57,132 bases of DNA from contig JAWXAX010000190.1 of assembly GCA_034439735.1 (NCBI GenBank), positions 1 to 57,132 of the forward strand. The letters run 5' to 3'. Shown in pieces: positions 1-8,266 of this stretch. Source of the stretch: Rhodothermales bacterium. Lineage in GTDB: Bacteria; Bacteroidota; Rhodothermia; Rhodothermales; JAHQVL01. The notes below the pieces were generated by a model. That model saw only the letters and a list, made by a program, of their open reading frames with translations, searched no databases and was not told the origin of the DNA. The position numbers and the translations under genes are program-made. The first letter of the stretch is position 1; each line of letters begins with the position of its first letter.

Positions 1-1070
1 CGCCGCCGGAGGTAATCCCGACGCAGCCGTCGAAACAGTGCGGCCTGGTCGTCCGCCGGCGTCGTCAGTGCTTCGCGAAAAGCCCGGTCATCTACCAGAA
101 TGTCGTACATGGCGCGCACAACCAAACGCAGACCGGCCTCCTGGCTGCGCGCCGTTGCCGGCCAGGTCAACGAGAGCCGGTCGCCAGGCCCCGGGGCGAG
201 CATCGTTTGGGCATCCCAGTCGCCCCGAACGCCAAGGTAGCGCTGCAACGCTTCGTATAACTGGATCGTGCCATTCACTTTGCCCTCGTACGAGTGCCCG
301 GCGATATGCGGGGTCGCGAGATCGACCTTGCGCATGAGGCTGAGGTCGACCTCCGGCTCTCCTTCCCACACGTCCAGCACGACGGCCCCTAGCCGGCCAT
401 GGTCGATCGCTTCGCCCAGGGCACGGCCGTCAACTACGGAGCCGCGCGACGCATTGATAAGCCAGGCGCCCGGTTTCATCCTCCGCAGCGCATCGGCATC
501 CATCAGGTGAAAGGTCGGGTGCTCGCCTTCCCGAGCGAGAGGGGTATGTAAGGTGATGATATCCGAAGCCGCGAGAATGTCCGCATAGGCGTGATACTCC
601 GCGCCACCCGTCGCCTCGGCCAGAGGGGGATCGCAGCACAGCACCCGGAGGCCCAGCGCCGGCGCCCGCCGCGCCAGCCGGCCGCCAACATGGCCGCATC
701 CCACGATCCCGAGCGTCTTGCCTTCAAGCTGACTCCCCCGTTCCGCCGCCAGATGAAATAACGCCGCGAAGACATACTCGACCACCGAATCCGCATTACA
801 TCCCGGTGCAAAGTCGAACGGGATGCCCCGGCCGGCCAGGTAGGCGCGATCCACGTGATCGGTGCCGGCCGTTGCACTGGCCACATACCGCACCGGCGTC
901 CCATCCAGCAACGTAGCATCGACGCGGAGCCCACTCCGGACCAACAAGATGTCGGTTTCCATTACGGCTTCGCGCACAATGTTATGTACGGGTAACGTAA
1001 CGACCGTTCCAAGGCTCGCAAACGCCTCCCGTGCGTGCGGCATCTTTTCATCACAGAGTATGCGAAGCAT
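1..1070 (-). CDS. pdxB: Erythronate-4-phosphate dehydrogenase (3' end outside window)
   Basis: Oxidises 4-phosphoerythronate to 2-oxo-3-hydroxy-4-phosphobutanoate in the DXP-independent pyridoxal phosphate pathway, in the cytosol. About 356 codons are visible from the ATG at 1068-1070; the family is about 380 residues, so only the last few residues lie beyond the left edge. The start MLRILCDEKMPHAREAF, the segment TATAGTDHVD, the Rossmann loop GIVGCGHVGGRLARR, PGCNADSVVEYV and the catalytic region LDVWEGEPEV...TPHIAGHSYEGK follow E. coli PdxB closely, including the C-terminal dimerisation part, which separates it from generic D-2-hydroxyacid dehydrogenases. No other vitamin B6 gene is in the window. 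Start chosen because it matches the family N-terminus exactly. Confidence 0.93.
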   Translation of the reverse strand, partial: MLRILCDEKMPHAREAFASLGTVVTLPVHNIVREAVMETDILLVRSGLRVDATLLDGTPVRYVASATAGTDHVDRAYLAGRGIPFDFAPGCNADSVVEYVFAALFHLAAERGSQLEGKTLGIVGCGHVGGRLARRAPALGLRVLCCDPPLAEATGGAEYHAYADILAASDIITLHTPLAREGEHPTFHLMDADALRRMKPGAWLINASRGSVVDGRALGEAIDHGRLGAVVLDVWEGEPEVDLSLMRKVDLATPHIAGHSYEGKVNGTIQLYEALQRYLGVRGDWDAQTMLAPGPGDRLSLTWPATARSQEAGLRLVVRAMYDILVDDRAFREALTTPADDQAALFRRLRRDYLRR

Positions 1071-1415
1071 AGTTTCGGGGGTTATGGTCACGGGTTTCGG
1101 GGTTGAAATATCGAAAAACACGCGGGGATTCGCGTAGTCCCGGCGATTGGCGATAACGGATTCACTTCCTGTTCAAGCCATAGTCACTACTACGTTACAA
1201 TTGACCCTTGCCTCCCACGTTGAGACCCGGGGTGAGCCCCAGCCGCATGAAACACCGGCCGGTTTTCATCGTTGAGCAGGCTTCCCGAGGGGTCGGCATG
1301 ATATATGCTGATTGGCAAACTACTCTGTAGATGCCGTAACCAGTACGTGAAACCCGTCAGTTTCGGGTTCACACGAATGAGTATTCTCGGCCTTTGAAAC
1401 CATCCCAACAGGGCA
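1071..1415. other. Intergenic, divergent promoters expected
   Basis: Between the divergent starts of pdxB and the SleB-like gene. I see no convincing ORF. The only structure is an imperfect inverted repeat at 1348-1371 (TGAAACCCG / CGGGTTCA with one extra A), 45 bases upstream of the next start, which could be an operator or a hairpin. I could not pick a convincing -35/-10 pair on either strand. Confidence 0.4.
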
Positions 1416-2102
1416 TTGAGTACATCTCATACAGCTCGTACGATCATATACGTTCTGGCATTAGTCGCCATCGTATTAAGCACCAGCGGATCGTTCTCCC
1501 AGTTGTCCGCCAGCACCTTTATGGTACCGTTGATGGCGCGAACGGAGACTTCGAACGTAGACCCATTCGCCTCGCGTTTCGATTCGCTTGCGGTGTGGCC
1601 GGCTCCCGATGGCTCCATTCAACTCCAGCCTCACCGCCTGCCTGTCGTTCCGGATTCCGTGATCGACCACGAAACTCTCTGGCTCGCCCGCTGCATTTTT
1701 TCGGAGACCAAGCGCCCGGAAGAACAGGAACTGATCGCATGGGTGGTCCGGAACCGGGTTGAATCCGCCTATCGGGGCAAATCATCCTACCGGGATGTCG
1801 TGCTCGATCCGTTCCAGTTCAGCGCGTTTAATGTCGAATCGACGGAGTCCACCTACTATTCGTCGATTCCGCTACAGTACGACGAGACGGGCTGGCAACG
1901 CGCCCTCAGTATAGCGTATTACGTACGCCACGCACGCCCCCAGTATCGGCCCTTCTCGGCGGAGACCTTACATTTTTACAGCCAGCAATCGATGATCGGC
2001 CAGCGCGAACCGGTCTGGGCCCGCGGGCTGACCCCCATCCGGCCGCCCGAACACTTCCGGCTCGACGATCGCCGCTTCCGCTTCTTTGCGGGAATCTCGT
2101 GA
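1416..2102 (+). CDS. SleB-like cell wall hydrolase (Hydrolase_2 family)
   Basis: A 228-residue protein with an N-terminal hydrophobic segment (residues 8-24, signal anchor or signal peptide) and a C-terminal domain resembling SleB/CwlJ-type peptidoglycan hydrolases: LARCIFSETKRPEEQELIAWVVRNRVES corresponds to the family's 'ArtvyGEArge..egq.aVAwVvlNR' core with the conserved Glu, and DVVLDPFQFSAF to the later 'Vv..p.QFs' motif. It is likely to act on peptidoglycan in the periplasm. The start is a TTG at 1416; the next ATG (residue 36) would remove the hydrophobic segment, so TTG is preferred. Two hairpin terminators follow. Substrate is not readable from sequence; in non-sporulating bacteria such proteins have wall-remodelling roles. 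Confidence 0.75.
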   Translation: MSTSHTARTIIYVLALVAIVLSTSGSFSQLSASTFMVPLMARTETSNVDPFASRFDSLAVWPAPDGSIQLQPHRLPVVPDSVIDHETLWLARCIFSETKRPEEQELIAWVVRNRVESAYRGKSSYRDVVLDPFQFSAFNVESTESTYYSSIPLQYDETGWQRALSIAYYVRHARPQYRPFSAETLHFYSQQSMIGQREPVWARGLTPIRPPEHFRLDDRRFRFFAGIS

Positions 2103-2145
2103 GAGCGGTGGCGAATCGCAAATGACTGATTGGAGCCATCCCCAG

Positions 2146-2176
2146 AAACCTCCGAGCGCCAGACGCCCGGAGGTTT
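2146..2176 (+). terminator. Rho-independent terminator A
   Basis: Nine-base perfect arms AAACCTCCG / CGGAGGTTT around a 13-base loop beginning AGCGCCAG, followed by T. It sits 44 bases after the SleB-like stop codon and probably ends that transcript. Its loop is shared with terminator B. Confidence 0.7.
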
Positions 2177-2217
2177 TCAGTTTAGCCGTGCCGTTCCTGA
2201 CCTACGGAAACCTTGCC

Positions 2218-2239
2218 GAGACGCCCCGCGGGGCGTCTC
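2218..2239. repeat. 22-bp perfect palindrome
   Basis: GAGACGCCCC-GC-GGGGCGTCTC, a perfect dyad lying between two terminators and followed by TACATA. A half copy (AGACGCCCCGCGGG) occurs at 52399-52412. It looks like a dispersed palindromic repeat rather than a gene-specific site. Confidence 0.6.
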
Positions 2240-2302
2240 TACATACGAGGTCAGAAGCCGTCAGGCGAGGCGACGTTCCCAACATAGACGAGGCTGTAAA
2301 GC

Positions 2303-2339
2303 AAAAACCCTCCAAGCGCCAGGCACTCGGAGGGTTTTT
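2303..2339. terminator. Bidirectional terminator B
   Basis: Eleven-base perfect arms AAAAACCCTCC / GGAGGGTTTTT around a 15-base loop containing AGCGCCAG. The T-run on both strands lets it serve the SleB-like gene (+) and the outer-membrane protein gene (-), whose stop codon is at 2398. Confidence 0.8.
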
Positions 2340-2397
2340 CACGTTACCATTACGACAACTCGTGGGCCACGGCTGCCGATGAGCATCCCGTCATATA

Positions 2398-3030
2398 TTA
2401 CTTCAACCCGATTCCGAGGCGAATCATGACGCCGTTCAACTGCTGATTCTCGTCAGCCGTGAAGGCGATGTTCTCGATCTCAAACGTTTCTTCGGTGAAC
2501 GAGGTGATGCCGAAGGTGAACTTGAGCTCCGGATAAAGCAGGACGGCGCCCAGGTCCATCTCAAGCCCAACGCCGAAGCCGCCACCAATGTTGAGCGACT
2601 TCATCCCGGAGACCTCCCCGCGGCCGGCGGACGGAAACCGGATCACCGGCCCTATGGCTACGTACGGCGTGGCAATTTCCATGTTGAATCGAAACCGGAA
2701 ATCCAGCGGCACCTCAAACATGCTCACGTTAAAATCATCCCTGAAGTTGGCGTTCGCGTCGTTGGCGAATTCAAACACGCTGCCCGCTTGCATGTACCGC
2801 AAACCGGGCCGCATCGCCAGGGGGCCGATGGGCATATCGAACCAGATCTCCGCATGCCACCCGGAGGCATCTTCGAAGCGAGTAGCCCCGCTGCCGAGGT
2901 CGATATCCGACAATTTACTATAGTTCACGCCCACCGAGAAGCCCAACTGGCCGGCCGCCTCTTGCGCGGGCGTCAGACCCATCATCACTCCAACGAGTAC
3001 CGCTATACCATACAAACGTATCATTTTCAT
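2398..3030 (-). CDS. Outer-membrane beta-barrel protein
   Basis: About 210 residues: signal peptide (MKMIRLYGIAVLVGVMMGL...AAGQ), then alternating amphipathic strands typical of the small 'porin family / OMP_b-brl' proteins of Bacteroidota, such as GFSVGVNYSKL, MRPGLRYMQAGSVFE, VPLDFRFRFN, TPYVAIGPVIRF and a final strand ending in RLGIGLK. It should insert in the outer membrane as an eight-stranded barrel; no ligand or function can be read. The upstream in-frame start at 3051 would add seven residues before the signal peptide, so the ATG at 3030 is preferred. Single gene, ended by terminator B. Confidence 0.8.
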   Translation of the reverse strand: MKMIRLYGIAVLVGVMMGLTPAQEAAGQLGFSVGVNYSKLSDIDLGSGATRFEDASGWHAEIWFDMPIGPLAMRPGLRYMQAGSVFEFANDANANFRDDFNVSMFEVPLDFRFRFNMEIATPYVAIGPVIRFPSAGRGEVSGMKSLNIGGGFGVGLEMDLGAVLLYPELKFTFGITSFTEETFEIENIAFTADENQQLNGVMIRLGIGLK

Positions 3031-3274
3031 CGGTCCAGAGCACAGGCCCATTTATCGTGAGAAGAGTGCACGGCCACGGAGGCTCCGCACGAACATGCCG
3101 AAACGTCGACGACCACGCCACACAAAAAGCAAGCCGCAACCACTCACCCAAAGCCCGGGCGGATTCGTAGGGGGTGCAACCTGCTTCAACCTATCGAGTT
3201 TCTCCGTCGACCCGCCGGGTGGCGGGGCCGGCCAGACCCTCTTGCCGGCTCATTTGGGCTTTTGATCCGAACTC

Positions 3275-4420
3275 ATGCGCATCGGTATCACCTGTTACCC
3301 GGTTTATGGCGGAAGTGGCGTAGTCGCCACTGAGCTCGGCAAGGCCCTCGCCGCCAGAGGCCACGAGATTCACTTTATCGCCTACGCTCTGCCCTTCCGT
3401 CTCGGCAAGCTGACACAGAATCTCTATTTCCATGAGGTCAGCGTCACCTCGTACCCCCTATTCGAATACCCGCCCTACACCCTCAACCTGACGAGTATGA
3501 TGACGGATCTGGTCCGCCATCAGAAACTGGATCTGCTCCACGTCCACTACGCCATCCCGCATGCCACGAGCGCTGTCCTCGCCCGTCAGATCCTACAAAA
3601 AGAAGGGATCCGGATCCCGGTCGTAACCACCCTGCACGGGACCGATATCACGATCGTCGGGCGGGACCCCTCGTTCGCCCCCGTCGTCAATTATTCGATC
3701 AACGAATCCGACGCCGTCACGGCGGTATCCGAATACCTTCGCCGGGAGACCATCGACTACTTCGATATCAAGCAAGACATCGAGGTCATCCCTAACTCGA
3801 TCGACTCCCGCCAGTTCAGACGGCTCGCGGCCGAGGAACTCCGGATGCATCTGTGCCCGAATTGCGAGAAGGTGCTCGTGCACATCTCCAATTTCCGGCC
3901 GGTGAAAAATACGTTGCACGTCGTTCAGATCTTTCACCGGCTCCGCATGGAAGGCCACAGCATCAAGCTGTTGCTGGCGGGCGACGGTCCGGATCGAGTA
4001 CCGGCGGAGCATCTCGCGCGCGAACTCGGGGTCTACGAAGATATCCGCTTCCTGGGTAAACAAGACTCCGTCGAAGAGGTACTCTCCATCTCCGATGTTT
4101 TCCTGATGCCCAGCGGTTCGGAGACCTTCGGCCTGGCGGCGCTGGAGGCCATGGCGTGCGAGGTGCCGGTCGTGGCGAGCGACATTGGAGGACTACCCGA
4201 ACTGGTAGTAGACGGCGAAACCGGGTTCCTGTGCCCGCTCGGCGATATCGACGCCTTCGTGGAACGCACCCGCCGCATCCTCACCGACGACGCCCTGGCG
4301 GCACGGATGAGCAAGGCCGCGCGTGAGCGTGCGCTGCAACTGTTCGACGAGACGGCCATCGTCCCGATGTACGAGGCGCTGTACGAACGCACGATCGAAC
4401 GGGTGCGATCGGCCGGCTAA
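3275..4420 (+). CDS. bshA: N-acetyl-alpha-D-glucosaminyl L-malate synthase BshA
   Basis: First enzyme of bacillithiol synthesis: joins GlcNAc from UDP-GlcNAc to L-malate. 381 residues, the normal family length, GT4/GT-B fold. The N-terminus [35 protein letters not shown] is the BshA signature with the glycine-rich loop, followed by [43 protein letters not shown] and the GT4 nucleotide-binding region [29 protein letters not shown]. Low-molecular-weight thiol in this organism is therefore probably bacillithiol. bshB and bshC are not in the window. Starts at ATG 3275; no Shine-Dalgarno sequence seen. Convergent with the next gene, 18 bases apart. Confidence 0.95.
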   Translation: MRIGITCYPVYGGSGVVATELGKALAARGHEIHFIAYALPFRLGKLTQNLYFHEVSVTSYPLFEYPPYTLNLTSMMTDLVRHQKLDLLHVHYAIPHATSAVLARQILQKEGIRIPVVTTLHGTDITIVGRDPSFAPVVNYSINESDAVTAVSEYLRRETIDYFDIKQDIEVIPNSIDSRQFRRLAAEELRMHLCPNCEKVLVHISNFRPVKNTLHVVQIFHRLRMEGHSIKLLLAGDGPDRVPAEHLARELGVYEDIRFLGKQDSVEEVLSISDVFLMPSGSETFGLAALEAMACEVPVVASDIGGLPELVVDGETGFLCPLGDIDAFVERTRRILTDDALAARMSKAARERALQLFDETAIVPMYEALYERTIERVRSAG

Positions 4421-4438
4421 CCGCCCGGACCCACGCAT

Positions 4439-4792
4439 CTAGTACAACGAATAACCGGGAATGTAATCGTCCCACTGCGGGATGTGATCCAGGCCTTCTT
4501 TTGCCAGCTGGTATTCCGTGCCGGCGACCCAGGCAAAGGCGAGTCCCACCCAGAGGCCGCAGAGCAGACTCTCGCCCGGGGTAAACATCGTCAGAAAAAA
4601 CAGACCATAAAAGAAGCCGAACAAGGCGCCTTCGAGAACGGACAGTCGAGCCGTGTGATGGAAAAGCGGGGGTGGAACGTCGATGCCGAGTCGCCACAAG
4701 AGGCGAAAATGCGCCGGCGCCGCCACCCAGGGAGAGATACCGGCCGCTTCCGCTTCACGAACGAAAGCCGCCACTTTATCCCGGTGCATCAT
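4439..4792 (-). CDS. DUF6404 family membrane protein
   Basis: 117 residues from the MM start at 4792. The N-terminal half resembles the DUF6404 pattern (KVAAFVREAEAAGISPWVAAPAHFRLLWRLGIDVPPPLFHH), followed by two adjacent hydrophobic helices (LFGFFYGLFFLTMF and LLCGLWVGLAFAWVAG) and a polar tail. Probably a small inner-membrane protein; function unknown for the family. An upstream in-frame start at 4888 would add 32 residues of proline- and glycine-rich sequence that does not look like part of the domain. It lies 191 bases downstream of the DUF5916 gene on the same strand; co-transcription is possible but not shown. Confidence 0.7.
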   Translation of the reverse strand: MMHRDKVAAFVREAEAAGISPWVAAPAHFRLLWRLGIDVPPPLFHHTARLSVLEGALFGFFYGLFFLTMFTPGESLLCGLWVGLAFAWVAGTEYQLAKEGLDHIPQWDDYIPGYSLY

Positions 4793-4983
4793 GCGATTGG
4801 AGGGGGCAAGTCGCGATAGTACGGTGGGGAGACTGGGGCCTCCTCCAGGTATCGGCCGGAGCATCCAACATCTTGAATGCCCCACCACGCACGATCGCGG
4901 CGCCGGCTGTGGAACGAATCATCGTACCGGCCATGCACGCGCGAAACGTCCCTCCAACGTTCAACGCGGAACGCCACGCACGA

Positions 4984-7293
4984 TTATGACCGGAACAGGT
5001 ACTGGAATTTGAAGAAGATCTGCCGTTCCGTCTGCACGTAATACCGCGCGTCGCCCGGGTTTCGTCCATTGAACGAATCGAGTCCATGCGTCGAGCCGAT
5101 GTAGAACGCAGAAAACGGGTTGATCCGGAAGGTCAACAAGGGATCGATGTCCAATCGGTTGGAAAAATCGTTGTACTGCGCAACGGCGCGCAGGGAAAGC
5201 TGGCGCGTAAACTGATACGTCGTCAGCAACCGGGCGATATAACCGTCAAAAAAGGCCTCGCCGGAATCCAGATCGGTCAGGCGCGAATAGCTGATCTGGG
5301 GGGAAAGTCGAAGCCGCGCCGTCGGGCGGATCGTGGCATATGCACCCAGATTCAAGCTTTTGCCAATCTCTGGCGACGCTACGTTACGAGCGATGTCCCG
5401 CCCTCCTTCATAGTTCACGCCCAGGCTCACCGGCTCGCTGAAATTACTCTCCAATTCCAGGTTGAGGCTACGGAGTCCGTCAAACGCGACACCCCTAAAA
5501 CGCTCCCACGAATGGGTGTACCCGGCAAACAAAAACGTCTGCCGCTTCATCTGGGTGAACACGCTGGCTCGCACGAACTCCTCCTTCTGGAGGCCGCCGT
5601 AATTCCACTGCCGCATGGCCTGGACGCGAGGACCGATTCGATCGATCAGCGCGATCTTTTTCGGGAAGAAGTTAAACCCCTGCATCAAGAATAAGCCACG
5701 GGCATCGTTCTGGTTGACAAACCCATTATCCGCCCTGAATGTGGGACTGAACTGTTCGTATTCCACGTAGGTAAACGCGTTGCGGCTCTCGCGGCTCAGG
5801 GTCGTGGAAACCGCCGAGCCACCGTACGACTCGCCGTCGAGGCCGAGCGTGTGCCGGCCGCCGGCAAACAACACGTCGTTGAGTCCTTCTGAAACCTCCG
5901 GGGCATTCGCCTCCACCGTCTGGCTCACGACAAACTGGCTCTGGACGCGGTAGTACTTCAGGAACCGCAACGACGCATCAAGCGCCACCGTCGAGCCGGC
6001 GCCCCCGTTATCCAGCCGGCGATCCGTCACCAGAGCGCCCACGTTGGAGTTATTCGGGAACGTGCGCATCGCGCGGACGATGTTCGACCAGCTTTTCCCT
6101 CCTTGCAGCAACTCGCTGCTTTCCTCGGAAGGCAACAGGAGCGGCGACGTGTTATCTCGCGCGCCGATGTAGGCCACGTTGGTCGAACCAAATTGCCCCG
6201 TCAGCTTGCTGGCGACGATCGGGTCGTTGATCGATCGCGTGTATACGGTTTGAATAGGCGTATCGAACAGATCGCTCCCTTCCTGGAAAAACGGACGGCG
6301 CTCGGGGAAAAACAGCGCGAAGGTGGAGTTGACGTCGATCTGCGCCACGTCGGCCTCGATCTGGCTGAAGTCCGGATTGACCGACAGGTCCGCCGTGAGC
6401 GCCGACGTGAAGCCGTACTTGAGGTCGAGCGAAGGCTCAGCCGTCACCTTGTCGTTATTGAACCCCGCATCAGGATCCCCCGGGACGGCCAGCGCGCCCG
6501 CTTGCGAGCCGGTCAGACCGGGCATGATTTCGAGGTTTCCACCCGACTTGACGCCCTGAATGCCCTCTATATAACCGTACTGGCACGTCCAGCACGGGTC
6601 ATCGCGATCCACGGCCGCCCAGGTGTACTGGCTCCGGCTCGACCTGGGGTGGGTGATCCAGAAGGTGGCGCGCCACGCCTGTTCCTCGCCGGCCTGAAAG
6701 CGGAGGCTGCGAAACGGAATCGCCATCTCCACCTGATACCCTTCGTCCGTGATCCGGCCCTCGGACTTATAAATGAGGTCGAAGCCCAGATCTTCGTTGT
6801 TCGTCGTGATACGCGTATCACCCTGGATTCCCAGGGGATTGGAAGCGATGAAATACACCTCACGCCCGTCTCCCCGCGTATCGAGCAAAAAACCCACATA
6901 ATCGTCCTGCCAGATGTTATCGCGATCGCTCAGATTCGCTCGGATTTGTGTCGGGTCGTCCTCGATGACGAAGGCCACGTAGAGATGCTGCTCGTCGTAC
7001 GTCAGGTAGGAGCGGACGGCGATCGAAGGCCGGCCCTTCTCCACAGGGAAAAATTCAGAGAAGTTCTGCGCGATCGCCGCGGAACGCCACCCCGTATCGT
7101 TTAATTCTCCGTCGACGGCAATATCACCCTGCATGCGGCCTATGGTGAGCCGGGGAAATTCATTGGGTACAAATGTGTCGGCCGTGAGGGGATCGTCGGA
7201 TGTGGTAGGCGCGGACGACTGGGGTTGCGCTTGCGCTGGCAGAACTAGCACGAGAAAAGCGGTCCCAAGGAGGAGTCGTAGTGTGGAGATCAT
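4984..7293 (-). CDS. CBM9-like / DUF5916 outer-membrane protein
   Basis: 769 residues: signal peptide MISTLRLLLGTAFLVLVLPAQA, a carbohydrate-binding-module-9-like domain (about 40-230; IAVDGELNDTGW, VAFVIEDDPTQIRANLSDRD, FLLDTRGDG) and a long C-terminal DUF5916 beta-barrel region. The family hallmark is NPDFSQIEADVAQIDVNSTFALFFPERRPFFQEG (roughly 330-365). The protein ends with an aromatic-terminated strand (FFKFQYLFRS), as outer-membrane barrels do. Function is unknown; related proteins occur in many Bacteroidota. A second family member is at 54675-56912. The ATG at 7293 is chosen because the signal peptide begins there; an upstream frame to 7428 adds 45 unlikely residues. Confidence 0.85.
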   Translation of the reverse strand: MISTLRLLLGTAFLVLVLPAQAQPQSSAPTTSDDPLTADTFVPNEFPRLTIGRMQGDIAVDGELNDTGWRSAAIAQNFSEFFPVEKGRPSIAVRSYLTYDEQHLYVAFVIEDDPTQIRANLSDRDNIWQDDYVGFLLDTRGDGREVYFIASNPLGIQGDTRITTNNEDLGFDLIYKSEGRITDEGYQVEMAIPFRSLRFQAGEEQAWRATFWITHPRSSRSQYTWAAVDRDDPCWTCQYGYIEGIQGVKSGGNLEIMPGLTGSQAGALAVPGDPDAGFNNDKVTAEPSLDLKYGFTSALTADLSVNPDFSQIEADVAQIDVNSTFALFFPERRPFFQEGSDLFDTPIQTVYTRSINDPIVASKLTGQFGSTNVAYIGARDNTSPLLLPSEESSELLQGGKSWSNIVRAMRTFPNNSNVGALVTDRRLDNGGAGSTVALDASLRFLKYYRVQSQFVVSQTVEANAPEVSEGLNDVLFAGGRHTLGLDGESYGGSAVSTTLSRESRNAFTYVEYEQFSPTFRADNGFVNQNDARGLFLMQGFNFFPKKIALIDRIGPRVQAMRQWNYGGLQKEEFVRASVFTQMKRQTFLFAGYTHSWERFRGVAFDGLRSLNLELESNFSEPVSLGVNYEGGRDIARNVASPEIGKSLNLGAYATIRPTARLRLSPQISYSRLTDLDSGEAFFDGYIARLLTTYQFTRQLSLRAVAQYNDFSNRLDIDPLLTFRINPFSAFYIGSTHGLDSFNGRNPGDARYYVQTERQIFFKFQYLFRS

Positions 7294-7507
7294 GCGGTGC
7301 CGTGAGTTGCCTTCCCCCGCGCATCCGGGGAAGAAGTGAGCATATGCTACAATACTAGCACCAAGTACGGGGCGGGATTTGGAAAGGTTACAGGGGAGCC
7401 TGAGCGATTTTTGGAAGGGTCGATACACATCGTGCAGAGACGATATATCGTGGCCCCGCGGGTGGGGTTACGCCAGATCCGAGCCGTATAGATGATGACA
7501 GGGGCGA

Positions 7508-8149
7508 TCAGGCCGTGATCAGGAAGGGATTCTGAGTGCGCTCACGACCAATGGTCGTAGCCGGGCCGTGGCCGGGATAGACCACGACATCGTCGCCGAG
7601 GGGGACCAGTTTCTGGAAGATGGAGGCCATGAGTTGCGGCAGCGAGCCCTTCCACAGGTCGGTTCGGCCAATAGAATCGTGGAAAAGCACGTCCCCGGAA
7701 ACGACGAAGCGGTTCGCGGCATCGAAAAAACAAATCGATCCTGGCGAATGACCGGGGGTGTGGAGGATGTGCCAGGTCGATGCGCCTAGCGAAACGGTAT
7801 CACCCTCTTCGAGAAAGTCCGCCGGCTCGGGAGGCGTCTCCATCGGGATGCCAAACGAGGCGGCCTGGTCGACGGCGCGGGCGATCAACGCGGCGTCCGA
7901 CCGGTGCAGGGCATACCCCACCCCGAGCGCCTGGCAGAGCGCCGCGCACCCAAAAATATGGTCAAGATGGGCGTGTGTAAGCAGGATTCGGACGATCTGG
8001 ATGCGTTCGGTCTCCAGATAGGCAAGCACCGACTTGATCTCGCTGGCGCGCTGGCAGCTGGGGTCTACCAGGATCCCCTCTTTCCCTTCGCTAAAGATGT
8101 AGCAATTGGTGAGAAAGGGGTTAAACGAAAAGGAGTGGATGGTCATCAT
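7508..8149 (-). CDS. MBL-fold metallo-hydrolase (glyoxalase II-like)
   Basis: 213-residue zinc hydrolase of the YcbL/GloB type. The metal motif THAHLDH (H59, H61, D63, H64), then H134 in TPGHSPGS, D153 in SGDVLF and H194 in YPGHGP give the full two-metal ligand set. It lacks the C-terminal HAGH-C domain of true GloB, as expected for the short YcbL-like group. Substrate is unknown; because the window also encodes BshA, a thioester of bacillithiol is a possible substrate, but that is inference only. Two consecutive ATG codons at the start make the first residue ambiguous. Divergent from the metallophosphoesterase gene, with 117 bases between. Confidence 0.88.
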   Translation of the reverse strand: MMTIHSFSFNPFLTNCYIFSEGKEGILVDPSCQRASEIKSVLAYLETERIQIVRILLTHAHLDHIFGCAALCQALGVGYALHRSDAALIARAVDQAASFGIPMETPPEPADFLEEGDTVSLGASTWHILHTPGHSPGSICFFDAANRFVVSGDVLFHDSIGRTDLWKGSLPQLMASIFQKLVPLGDDVVVYPGHGPATTIGRERTQNPFLITA

Positions 8150-8266
8150 TCGGTGCGGCTAGAACACAGGTAGCGGGCGTTCGGTGGAACGCGTTGCGGC
8201 GGGTGAGTTCCGCGAATTATCCGGGCATCCTCGAACCTTCCGAAATCGCAGGCGTTTTTTACCCAT

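Noticed and set aside
503-934. An open frame of 143 codons inside pdxB on the same strand
   Set aside because: It is out of frame with pdxB, whose frame matches E. coli PdxB along its full length; the shorter frame has no homology.
1190-1408. A 72-codon minus-strand frame between pdxB and the SleB-like gene
   Set aside because: No recognisable features, no ribosome binding site, and it would occupy the region needed for divergent promoters.
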